Source of the DNA: Saccoglossus kowalevskii
Taxonomy: Eukaryota; Hemichordata; Enteropneusta; Harrimaniidae
DNA: 40,821 nt
Assembly (NCBI RefSeq): GCF_000003605.2
Contig: NW_003142391.1
Coordinates: forward strand, 1 to 40,821
Reading direction: 5' to 3'
Shown: in pieces, positions 27,180 through 37,715 of the stretch
How positions within the stretch are numbered: the stretch's first letter is position 1
Layout: each line of letters opens with the position of its first letter
The notes under the pieces: model-generated
What the model was told of the DNA's origin: nothing
Database searches by the model: none
Seen by the model: the letters and a program-made list of their open reading frames with translations, nothing else
Translations under genes and position numbers: made by a program

Positions 27180-28200
27180 GTATGTGTTGGTTACCTGTTC
27201 ATTACGCATACCAAATTGTGTGTCACTATTGGTTGAACCACTAGGTATGCGTTGGTTACCTGTTCATTATGCATACCAAATTGTGTGTCATTCCTGGTTG
27301 AACCACTAGGTATGCGTTGGTTACCTGTTCATTACACATACCAAATTGTGAGTCATTCCTGGTTGAACCACTAGGTATGCGTTGGTTACCTGTTCATAAC
27401 ACATACCAAATTGTGTGTCATTCCTGGTTGAACCACTAGGTATGCGTTGGTTACCTGTTCATTACGCATACCAAATTGTGAGTCACTCTTGGTTGAACCA
27501 ATAGGTATGCGTTGGTTACCTGTTCATTACACATACCAAATTGCGTGTCATTCCTGGTTGAACCACTAGGTATGTGTTGGTTACCTGTTCATTACGCATA
27601 CCAAATTGTGAGTCACTCTTGGTTGAACCACTAGGTATGCGTTGGTTACCTGTTCATTACGCATACCAAATTGTGTGTCACTCTTGATTGAACCACTAGG
27701 TATGCGTTGGTTACCTGTTCATTATGCATACCAAATTGTGTGTCATTCCTGGTTGAACCACTAGGTATGCGTTGGTTACCTGTTCATTACGCCTACCAAA
27801 TTGTGAGTCACTCCTGGTTGAACCACTAGGTATGCGTTGGTTACAAGTTCATTATGCATACCAAATTGTGAGTCACTCTTGGTTGAACCACTAGGTATGC
27901 GTTGGTTACCCGTTCATTACACATACCAAATTGTGTGTCACTCTTGGTTGAACCACTAGGTATGCGTTGGTTACCCGTTCATTACACATACCAAATTGTG
28001 TGTCACTCTTGGTTGAACCACTAGGTATGCGTTGGTTATCTGTCCTTTATGCATACCAAATTGTGTGTCATTCCTGGTTGAACCACTAGGTATGCGTTGG
28101 TTACCTGTTCGTTATGCATACCAAATTGTGAGTCACTCTTGGTTGAACCACTAGGTATGCGTTGGTTACCCGTTCATTACACATACCAAATTGTGTGACA
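27180..28200 (+). repeat. Third copy of the 13.73-14.75 kb block
   Basis: Follows 13730-14750 at a constant offset of 13453 bp. Markers are GTATGTGTTGG (27182), TTCATAACACATACC (27394), TTGCGTGTCATT (27541), TTGATTGAACC, TTACAAGTTC (27841), TGTCCTTTATG (28041) and GTGTGACACTC (28193). The match stops at about 28205, where the next monomers are irregular. Confidence 0.75.
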
Positions 28201-28250
28201 CTCTTGGTTGACCACTAAGTATGCGTTGGTTACCTGTTTTATTACACATA
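28201..28250 (+). repeat. Irregular junction monomer
   Basis: One monomer carries a lost A (GGTTGACCAC at 28207), GGTATG changed to AGTATG (28218) and TGTTCATT changed to TGTTTTATT (28236). On the left the sequence follows 14.75 kb; on the right it follows the 4.5-5.6 kb series. The change of source block and the local irregularity coincide, so this is a likely recombination or assembly junction. Confidence 0.55.
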
Positions 28251-28259
28251 CCAAATTGT

Positions 28260-29450
28260 GAGTCACTCTTGGTTGAACCACTAGGTATGCGTTGGTTACC
28301 TGTTCATTACACATACCAAATTGTGTGTCATTCCTGGTTGAACCACTAGGTATGCGTTGGTTACCTGTTCATTACACATACCAAATTGTGTGTCACTCTT
28401 GGTTGAACCACTAGGTATGCGTTGGTTACCTGTTCATTACGCATACCAAATTGTGAGTCACTCTTGGTTGAACCACTAGGTATGCGTTGGTTACCTGTTC
28501 ATTACACATACCAAATTGTGTGTCACTCTTGGTTGAACCACTAGGTATGCGTTGGTTACCTGTTCATTACACATATCAAAGTGTGTGTCATTCCTGATTG
28601 AACCACTACATATGCGTTGGTTACCTGTTCATTACACATACCAAATTGTGTGTCACTCTTGGTTGAACCACTAGGTATGCATTGGTTACCTGTTCATTAC
28701 GCATACCAAATTGTGTGTCATTCCTGGTTGAACCAATAGGTATGCGTTGGTTACCTGTTCATTATGCATACCAAATTGTGAGTCACTCCTGGTTGAACCA
28801 CTAGGTATGCGTTGGTTACCCGTTCATTATGCATACCAAAGTGTGTGTCACTCTTGGTTGAACCACTAGGTATGCGTTGGTTTCCTGTTCATTACGCATA
28901 CCAAATTGTGTGTCACTCTTGGTTGAACCACTAGGTATGCGTTGGTTACCTGTTCATTACGCATACCAAATTGTGAGTCACTCTTGGTTGAACCACTAGG
29001 TATGCGTTGGTTACCTGTTCATTATGCATACCAAATTGTGTGTCACTCTTGGTTGAAGCACTAGGTATGCGTTGGTTACCTGTTCATTACGCCTACCAAA
29101 TTGTGTGTCACTCTTGGTTGAACCACTAGGTATGCGTTGGTGACCTGTTCATTATGCATACCAAATTGTGAGTCACTCTTGGTTGAACCACTATATATGC
29201 GTTGGTTACCTGTTCATTACGCCTACCAAATTGTGTGTCTCTCTTGGTTGAACCACTAGGTATGCGTTGGTTACCTGTTCATTGCGCATACCAAATTGTG
29301 AGTCACTCTTCGTTGAACCACTAGGTATGCGTTGGTTATCTGTTTATTACACATACCAAATTGTGAGTCACTCTTGGTTGAACCACTAGGTATGCGTTGG
29401 TTACCTGTTCATTACACATACCAAATTTTTTGTCATTATTGGTTGAAACC
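28260..29450 (+). repeat. Copy of the 4.5-5.6 kb block
   Basis: Markers match 4.47-5.6 kb in order: ACATATCAAAGTGTG (28571, compare 4783), CACTACATATGCG (28604), GGTTTCCTG, TTGAAGCACTAGG (29053), GGTGACCTG (29139), CACTATATATGCG (29193) and GTCTCTCTTGG (29236). The offset from 4791 to 28579 is 23788 bp (366 monomers minus 2). The end of the block has CCAAATTTTTTGTCATTATTGG (29421), also seen at 8951 and 35409. Confidence 0.7.
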
Positions 29451-29620
29451 ACTAGGTATGCGTTGGTTACCTGTTCATTACACATACCAAAATTGTGTGT
29501 CACTCTTTGGTTTGAACCACTAGGTATGTGTTAGTTACCTGTTCATTACACATACCAAATTGTGAGTCACTCTTGGTTGAACCACTAGGTATGCATTGGT
29601 TACCTGTTTCATTTACACAT
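29441..29620 (+). repeat. Cluster of one-base insertions at the domain boundary
   Basis: Six extra single bases occur within 180 bp: GAAACC (29445), CCAAAATTG (29486), CTCTTTGG (29503), GGTTTGAACC (29509), TGTTTCATT (29605) and CATTTACAC (29611). All of them lengthen a run of identical bases. The cluster sits exactly where the variant content of the array changes between left and right domains. The shifts in register also open short unstopped frames on both strands here. Confidence 0.75.
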
Positions 29621-30629
29621 ACCAAATTGTGAGTCACTCTTGGTTGAACCACTAGGTATGCGTTGGTTACCTGTTCATTACGCATACCAAATTGTGTGTC
29701 ACTCTTGGTTGAACCACTAGGTACGCGTTGGTTACCTGTTCATTATGCATACCAAATTGTGTGTCACTCTTGGTTGAACCACTAGGTATGCATTGGTTAC
29801 CTGTTCATTACACATACCAAATTGTGAGTCACTCTTGGTTGAACCACTAGGTATGCGTTGGTTACCTGTTCATTACACATACCAAATTGTGTGTCACTCT
29901 TGGTTGAACCACTAGGTATGCGTTCGTTACCTGTTCATTACGCATACCAAATTGTGTGTCACTCTTGGTTGAACCACTAGGTATGCGTTGGTTACCTGTT
30001 CATTACGCATACCAAATTGTGTGTCACTCTTAGTTGAACAACTAGGTATGCGTTGGTTACCTGTTCATTACACATACCAAATTGTGAGTCACTCTTGGTT
30101 GAACCACTAGGTATGCGTTGGTTACCTGTTCATTACACATACCAAATTGTGTGTCACTCTTAGTTGAACCACTAGGTATGCGTTGGTTACCTGTTCATTA
30201 CACATACCAAATTGTGTGTCACTCTTGGTTGAACCACTAGGTATGCGTTGGTTACCTGTTCATTACACATACCAAATAGTGTGTCATTCCTGGTTGAACC
30301 ACTAGGTATGCGTTGGTTACCTGTTCATTACGCATACCAAATTGTGAGTCACTCTTGGTTGAACCACTAGGTATGCGTTGGTTACCTGTTCATTACGCAT
30401 ACCAAATTGTGGGTCATTCCCAGTTGAACCACTAGGTATGCGTTGGTTACCTGTTCATTATGCATACCAAATTGTGAGTCACTCTTAGTTGAACCACTAG
30501 GTATGCGTTGGTTACCTGTTCATTACACATACCAAATTGTGAGTCACTCTTGGTTGAACCACTAGGTATGCGTTGGTTACCTGTTCATTACACATACCAA
30601 ATTGTGTGTCACTCTTGGTTGAACCACTA
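29523..30629 (+). repeat. Higher-order repeat copy A, 17 monomers
   Basis: Starts at a GGTATGTGTTAG monomer (29523), with GGTACGCGTTGG at 29720 and TTAGTTGAACAACTAGG at 30030. The same ordered markers recur in the next unit at 30630, 30825 and 31135. The marker offsets are 1105 bp, and 1107 bp where two inserted T bases intervene, so the repeat is 17 monomers long. Four of these monomers (AAATAGTG, GTGGGTCATTCCC and neighbours) are missing from the following copy. Confidence 0.8.
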
Positions 30630-31474
30630 GGTATGTGTTAGTTACCTGTTCATTACACATACCAAATTGTGAGTCACTCTTGGTTAAACCACTAGGTATG
30701 CATTGGTTACCTGTTCATTACACATACCAAATTGTGAGTCACTCTTGGTTGAACCACTAGGTATGCGTTGGTTACCTGTTCATTACGCATACCAATTTGT
30801 GTGTCACTCTTGGTTGAACCACTAGGTACGCGTTGGTTACCTGTTCATTATGCATACCAAATTGTGTGTCACTCTTGGTTGAACCACTAGGTATGCATTG
30901 GTTACCTGTTCATTACACATACCAAATTGTGAGTCACTCTTGGTTGAACCACTAGGTATGCGTTGGTTACCTGTTCATTACACATACCAAATTGTGTGTC
31001 ACTCTTGGTTGAACCACTAGGTATGCGTTGGTTACCTGTTCATTTCGCATACCAAATTGTGTGTCACTCTTGGTTGAACCACTAGGTATGCGTTGGTTAC
31101 CTGTTCATTACGCATACCAAATTGTGTGTCACTCTTAGTTGAACAACTAGGTATGCGTTGGTTACCTGTTCATTACACATACCAAATTGTGAGTCACTCT
31201 TGGTTGAACCACTAGGTATGCGTTGGTTACCTGTTCATTACACATACCAAATTGTGTGTCACTCTTAGTTGAACCACTAGGTATGCGTTGGTTACCTGTT
31301 CATTACACATACCAAATTGTGTGTCACTCTTGGTTGAACCACTAGGTATGCGTTGGTTACCTGTTCATTACACATACCAAATTGTGAGTCACTCTTGGTT
31401 GAACCACTAGGTATGCGTTGGTTACCTGTTCATTACACATACCAAATTGTGTGTCACTCTTGGTTGAACCACTA
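30630..31474 (+). repeat. Higher-order repeat copy B, 13 monomers
   Basis: Markers GGTATGTGTTAG (30630), GGTACGCGTTGG (30825) and AGTTGAACAACTAGG (31138) repeat in the next copy exactly 845 bp later (13 x 65). Private changes include GGTTAAACC (30683) and CCAATTTGTG (30792). Confidence 0.8.
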
Positions 31475-32320
31475 GGTATGTGTTAGTTACCTGTTCATTA
31501 CACATACCAAATTGTGAGTCACTCTTGGTTGAACCACTAGGTATGCGTTGGTTACCTGTTCATTACACATACCAAATTGTGTGTCATTCCTGGTTGAACC
31601 ACTAGGTATGCGTTGGTTACCTGTTCATTACGCATACCAAATTGTGTGTCACTCTTGGTTGAACCACTAGGTACGCGTTGGTTACCTGTTCATTATGCAT
31701 ACCAAATTGTGTGTCACTCTTGGTTGAACCACTAGGTATGCATTGGTTACCTGTTCATTACACATACCAAATTGTGAGTCACTCTTGGTTGAACCACTAG
31801 GTATGCGTTGGTTACCTGTTCATTACACATACCAAATTGTGTGTCACTCTTGGTTGAACCACTAGGTATGCGTTGGTTACCTGTTCATTACGCATACCAA
31901 ATTGTGTGTCACTCTTGGTTGAACCACTAGGTATGCGTTGGTTACCTGTTCATTACGCATACCAAATTGTGTGTCACTCTTAGTTGAACAACTAGGTATG
32001 CGTTGGTTACCTGTTCATTACACATACCAAATTGTGAGTCACTCTTGGTTGAACCACTAGGTATGCGTTGGTTACCTGTTCATTACACATACCAAATTGT
32101 GTGTCACTCTTAGTTGAACCACTAGTTATGCGTTGGTTACCTGTTCATTACACATACCAAATTGTGTGTCACTCTTGGTTGAACCACTAGGTATGCGTTG
32201 GTTACCTGTTCATTACACATACCAAATAGTGTGTCATTCCTGGTTGAACCACTAGGTATGCGTTGGTTACCTGTTCATTACGCATACCAAATTGTGTGTC
32301 ATTCCTGGTTGAACCACTAG
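31475..32320 (+). repeat. Higher-order repeat copy C, about 13 monomers
   Basis: Carries GGTATGTGTTAG (31475), GGTACGCGTTGG (31670) and AGTTGAACAACTAGG (31983), then an AAATAGTG monomer (32225) that is otherwise present only in copy A and at the far left end of the window (55). The higher-order series ends near 32320. Confidence 0.7.
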
Positions 32321-32489
32321 GTATGCGTTGGTTACCTGTTCATTACGCATACCAAATTGTGTGTCACTCTTGGTTGAACCACTAGGTATGCGTTGGTTAC
32401 CTGTTCATTATGCGTACCAAATTGTGTGTCACTCTTGGTTGAACCACTAGGTATGCATTGGTTACCTGTTCATTACACATACCAAATTG

Positions 32490-32615
32490 TGAGTCACCTT
32501 GGTTGAACCACTAGGTATGCGTTGGTTACCTGTCATTACACATACCAAATTGTGTGTCATTCCTGGTTGAACCACTAGGTATGCGTTGGTTACCTGTTCA
32601 TTACGCATACCCAAA
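32490..32615 (+). repeat. Small indel cluster
   Basis: Three register changes within 125 bp: GTCACCTTGG (32494, one base lost), CCTGTCATT (32529, one base lost) and CATACCCAAATTG (32607, one base gained). They lie just after the end of the 13-monomer series. The resulting frame changes create a 70-codon minus-strand open frame here that has no other support. Confidence 0.65.
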
Positions 32616-34334
32616 TTGTGTGTCACTCTTGGTTGAACCACTAGGTATGCGTTGGTTACCTGTTCATTACACATACCAAATTGTGTGTCACTCTTGGTTG
32701 AACCACTAGGTATGCGTTAGTTACCTGTTCATTACACATACCAAATTGTGTGTCACTCTTGGTTGAACCACTAGGTATGGGTTGGTTACCTGTTCATTAC
32801 ACATACCAAATTGAGTGTCATTCCTGGTTGAACCACTAGGTATGCGTTGGTTACCTGTTCATTATGCATACCAAATTGTGTGTCACTCTTCGTTGAACCA
32901 CTAGGTATGCGTTGGTTACCTGTTCATTACACATACCAAATTGAGTGTCATTCCTGGTTGAACCACTAGGTATGCGTTGGTTACCTGTTCATTACACATA
33001 CCAAATTGTGTGTCACTCTTGGTTGAACCACTAGGTATGCGTTGGTTACCTGTTCATTACACATATCAAATTGTGTGTCATTCCTGGTTGAACCACTAGG
33101 TATGCGTTGGTTACCTGTTCATTACACATACCAAATTGTGAGTCACTCTTGGTTGAACCAATAGGTATGCGTTGGTTACCTGTTCATTATGCATACCAAA
33201 TTGTGTGTCACTCTTGGTTGAACCACTAGGTATGCATTGGTTACCTGTTCATTACACATACCAAATTGTGAGTCACTCTTGGTTGAACCACTAGGTATGC
33301 GTTGGTTACCTGTTCATTACACATACCAAATTGTGTGTCACTCTTGGTTGAACCACTAGGTATGCGTTGGTTACCTGTTCATTACGCATACCAAATTGTG
33401 TGTCACTCTTGGTTGAACCACTAGGTATGCGTTGGTTACCTGTTCATTACGCATACCAAATTGTGTGTCACTCTTAGTTGAACCAGTAGGTATGCGTTGG
33501 TTACTTGTTCATTACACATACCAAATTGTGAGTCACTCTTGGTTGAACCACTAGGTATGCGTTGGTTACCTGTTCATTACACATACCAAATTGTGTGTCA
33601 CTCTTAGTTGAACCACTAGGTATGCGTTGGTTACCTGTTCATTACACATACCAAATTGTGTGTCACTCTTGGTTGAACCACTAGGTATGCGTTGGTTACC
33701 CGTTCATTGCACATACCAAATTGTCTGTCACTCTTGTTTGAACCACTAGGTATGCGTTGGTTACCTGTTCATTACACATACCAAATTGTGTGTCACTCTT
33801 GGTTGAACCACTAGGTATGCGTTGGTTACCTGTTCATTACACATACCAAATTGTGTGTCATTCCTGGTTGAACCACTAGGTATGCGTTGGTTACCTGTTC
33901 ATTACGCATACCAAATTGTGAGTCACTCTTGGTTGAACCACTAGGTATGCGCTGGTTACCTGTTCATTACACATACCAAATTGTGAGTTACTCTTGGTTG
34001 AACCAATAGGTATGCGTTGGTTACCTGTTCATTACGCATACCAAATTGTTGGTCATTCCCAGTTGAACCACTAGGTATGCGTTGGTTACCTGTTCATAAC
34101 ATATACCAAATTGTGAGTCACTCTTAGTTGAACCACTAGGTATACTATGGTTACCTGTTCATTACACATACCAAATTGTGTGTCACTCTTGGTTGAACCA
34201 CTAGGTATGCGTTGGTTACCTGTTCATTACACATACCAAATTGTGAGTCACTCTTGGTTGAACCACTAGGTATGCGTTGGTTACCTGTTCATTACACATA
34301 CCAAATTGTGTGTCACTCTTGGTTGAACCACTAG

Positions 34335-36351
34335 GTATGTGTTAGTTACCTGTTCATTACACATTACAAATTGTGAGTCACTCTTGGTTGAACCACTAGG
34401 TATGCGTTGGTTACCTGTTCATTACACATACCAAATTGTGTGTCATTCCTGGTTGAACCACTAGGTATGCGTTGGTTACCTGTTCATTATGCATACCAAA
34501 TTGTGTGTCACTCTTGGTTGAACCACTAGGTATGCGTTGGTTACCTGTTCATTACACATACCAAATTGTGTGTCACTCTTGGTTGAACCACTAGGTATGC
34601 GTTAGTTACCTGTTCATTACACATACCAAATTGTGTGTCACTCTTGGTTGAACCACTAGGTATGGGTTGGTTACCTGTTCATTACACATACCAAATTGAG
34701 TGTCATTCCTGGTTGAACCATTAGGTATGCGTTGGTTACCTGTTCATTATGCATACCAAATTGTGTGTCACTCTTCGTTGAACCACTAGGTATGCGTTGG
34801 TTACCTGTTCATTACACATACCAAATTGAGTGTCATTCCTGGTTGAACCACTAGGTATGCGTTGGTTACCTGTTCATTACACATACCAAATTGTGTGTCA
34901 CTCTTGGTTGAACCACTAGGTATGCGTTGGTTACCTGTTCATTACACATACCAAATTGTGAGTCACTCTTGGTTTGAACCACTAGGTATGCGTTGGTTAC
35001 CTGTTCATTATGCATACCAAATTGTGTGTCACTCTTGGTTGAAGCACTAGGTATGCGTTGGTTACCTGTTCATTACGCCTACCAAATTGTGTGTCACTCT
35101 TGGTTGAACCACTAGGTATGCGTTGGTGACCTGTTCATTACGCATACCAAATTGTGAGTCACTCTTGGTTGAACCACTATATATGCGTTGGTTACCTGTT
35201 CATTACGCCTACCAAATTGTGTGTCTCTCTTGGTTGAACCACTAGGTATGCGTTGGTTACCTGTTCATTGCGCATACCAAATTGTGAGTCACTCTTCGTT
35301 GAACCACTAGGTATGCGTTGGTTATCTGTTTATTACACATACCAAATTGTGAGTCACTCTTGGTTGAACCACTAGGTATGCGTTGGTTACCTGTTCATTA
35401 CACATACCAAATTTTTTGTCATTATTGGTTGAACCACTAGGTATGCGTTGGTTACCTGTTCATTACACATACCAAATTGTGTGTCACTCTTGGTTGAACC
35501 ACTAGGTATGCGTTGGTTACCTGTTCATTACGCATACCAAATTGTGAGTCACTCTTGGTTGAACCACTAGGTATGCGTTGGTTACCTGTTCATTACACAT
35601 ATCAAATTGTGTGTCATTCCTGGTTGAACCACTAGGTATGCGTTGGTAACCTGTTCATCACACATACCAAATTGTGTGTCACTCTTGGTTGAACCACTAG
35701 GTATGCGTTGGTTACCTGTTCATTACGCATACCAAATTGTGTGTCATTCCTGGTTGAACCACTAGGTATGCGTTGGTTACCTGTTCATTACGCATACCAA
35801 ATTGTGTGTCACTCTTGGTTGAACCACTAGGTATGCGTTGGTTACCTGTTCATTATGCATACCAAATTGTGTGTCACTCTTGGTTGAACCACTAGGTATG
35901 CGTTGGTTACCTGTTCATTACGCATACCAAATTGTGAGTCACTCTTGGTTGAACCACTAGGTATGCGTTGGTTACCTGTTCATTACACATACCAAATTGT
36001 GAGTCACTCTTGGTTGAACCAATAGGTATGCGTTGGTTACCTGTTCATTACGCATACCAAATTGTGGGTCATTCCCAGTTGAAACCACTAGGTATGCGTT
36101 GGTTACCTGTTCATTATGCATACCAAATTGTGAGTCACTCTTAGTTGAACCACTAGGTATGCGTTGGTTACCTGTTCATTACACATACCAAATTGTGTGT
36201 CACTCTTGGTTGAACCACTAGGTATGCGTTGGTTACCTGTTCATTACACATACCAAATTGTGAGTCACTCTTGGTTGAACCACTAGGTATGCGTTGGTTA
36301 CCTGTTCATTACACATACCAAATTGTGTGTCACTCTTGGTTGAACCACTAG
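34335..36351 (+). repeat. Marker-defined higher-order repeat, copy 1 (31 monomers + 2 bp)
   Basis: From one GTATGTGTTAG monomer (34335) to the next (36352). In every copy of this series a GTATGGGTTGG monomer follows exactly 325 bp (five monomers) later (34660 here), then two AATTGAGTGTCATT monomers (about 34693 and 34825) and a CTTCGTTG monomer between them. This copy is longer than its neighbours because it contains the island at 34.98-35.95 kb. Confidence 0.7.
34975..35950 (+). repeat. Island of left-domain sequence inside the right domain
   Basis: Variants typical of the left domain appear in a block: TTGAAGCACTAGG (35039), GGTGACCTG (35126), CACTATATATGCG (35175), GTCTCTCTTGG (35222), ATTGCGCATACC (35268), CCAAATTTTTTGTCATTATTGG (35409) and GTTGGTAACCTGTTCATCAC (35642). 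The first six match 29.05-29.45 kb; the remainder matches 22.8-23.25 kb. A one-base insertion (GGTTTGAACC at 34971) lies at the left junction. This suggests an internal transfer by gene conversion or extrachromosomal reinsertion. Confidence 0.65.
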
Positions 36352-37715
36352 GTATGTGTTAGTTACCTGTTCATTACACATACCAAATTGTGATTCACTC
36401 TTGGTTGAACCACTAGGTATGCGTTGGTTACCTGTTCATTACACATACCAAATTGTGTGTCATTCCTGGTTGAACCACTAGGTATGCGTTGGTTACCTGT
36501 TCATTATGCATACCAAATTGTGTGTCACTCTTGGTTGAACCACTAGGTATGCGTTGGTTACCTGTTCATTACACATACCAAATTGTGTGTCACTCTTGGT
36601 TGAACCACTAGGTATGCGTTAGTTACCTGTTCATTACACATACCAAATTGTGTGTCACTCTTGGTTGAACCACTAGGTATGGGTTGGTTACCTGTTCATT
36701 ACACATACCAAATTGAGTGTCATTCCTGGTTGAACCACTAGGTATGCGTTGGTTACCTGTTCATTATGCATACCAAATTGTGTGTCACTCTTCGTTGAAC
36801 CACTAGGTATGCGTTGGTTACCTGTTCATTACACATACCAAATTGAGTGTCATTCCTGGTTGAACCACTAGGTATGCGTTGGTTACCTGTTCATTACGCA
36901 TACCAAATTGTGAGTCACTCTTGGTTGAACCACTAGGTATGCGCTGGTTACCTGTTCATTACACATACCAAATTGTGAGTCACTCTTGGTTGAACCAATA
37001 GGTATGCGTTGGTTACCTGTTCATTACGCATACCAAATTGTGGGTCATTCCCAGTTGAACCACTAGGTATGCGTTGGTTACCTGTTCATTATGCATACCA
37101 AATTGTGAGTCACTCTTATTTGAACCACTAGGTATGCGTTGGTTACCTGTTCATTACACATACCAAATTGTGTGTAACTCTTGGTTGAACCACTAGGTAT
37201 GCGTTGGTTACCTGTTCATTACACATACCAAATTGTGAGTCACTCTTGGTTGAACCACTAGGTATGCATTGGTTACCTGTTCATTACACATACCAAATTG
37301 TGTGTCACTCTTGGTTGAACCACTAGGTATGTGTTAGTTACCTGTTCATTACACATACCAAATTGTGAGTCACTCTTGGTTGAACCACTATGTATGCGCT
37401 GGTTACCTGTTCATTACACATACCAAATTGTGAGTCACTCTTGGTTGAACCAATAGGTATGCGTTGGTTACCTGTTCATTACGCATACCAAATTGTGGGT
37501 CATTCCCAGTTGAACCACTAGGTATGCGTTGGTTACCTGTTCATTATGCATACCAAATTGTGAGTCACTCTTAGTTGAACCACTAGGTATGCGTTGGTTA
37601 CCTGTTCATTACACATACCAAATTGTGTGTCACTCTTGGTTGAACCACTAGTATGCGTTGGTTACCTGTTCATTACACATACCAAATTGTGTGTCACTCT
37701 TGGTTGAACCACTAG
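36352..37715 (+). repeat. Marker-defined higher-order repeat, copy 2 (21 monomers - 1 bp)
   Basis: Runs from GTATGTGTTAG at 36352 to the next at 37716, with GTATGGGTTGG at 36677, AATTGAGTGTCATT at about 36710 and 36840, GCGCTGGTTACC at 36941 and GTGGGTCATTCCC at 37040. It contains one further GTGTTAG monomer (near 37330), so it is probably itself a rearranged unit. Confidence 0.65.

Noticed and set aside
29332-29685. Open frames of 63 codons (plus, 29332-29523) and 61 codons (minus, 29500-29685)
   Set aside because: Both lie in the insertion cluster at 29.44-29.62 kb, which breaks the normal rotation of frame. The peptides are repeats of the monomer translation.
32462-32674. 70-codon open frame, minus strand
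   Set aside because: It spans two deletions and one insertion at 32.49-32.61 kb and encodes only satellite.
34862-36221. 62-codon open frames at 34862-35050 and 36033-36221, plus strand
   Set aside because: Each overlaps a one-base insertion (GGTTTGAACC at 34971; GAAACC at 36081). Satellite translation only.
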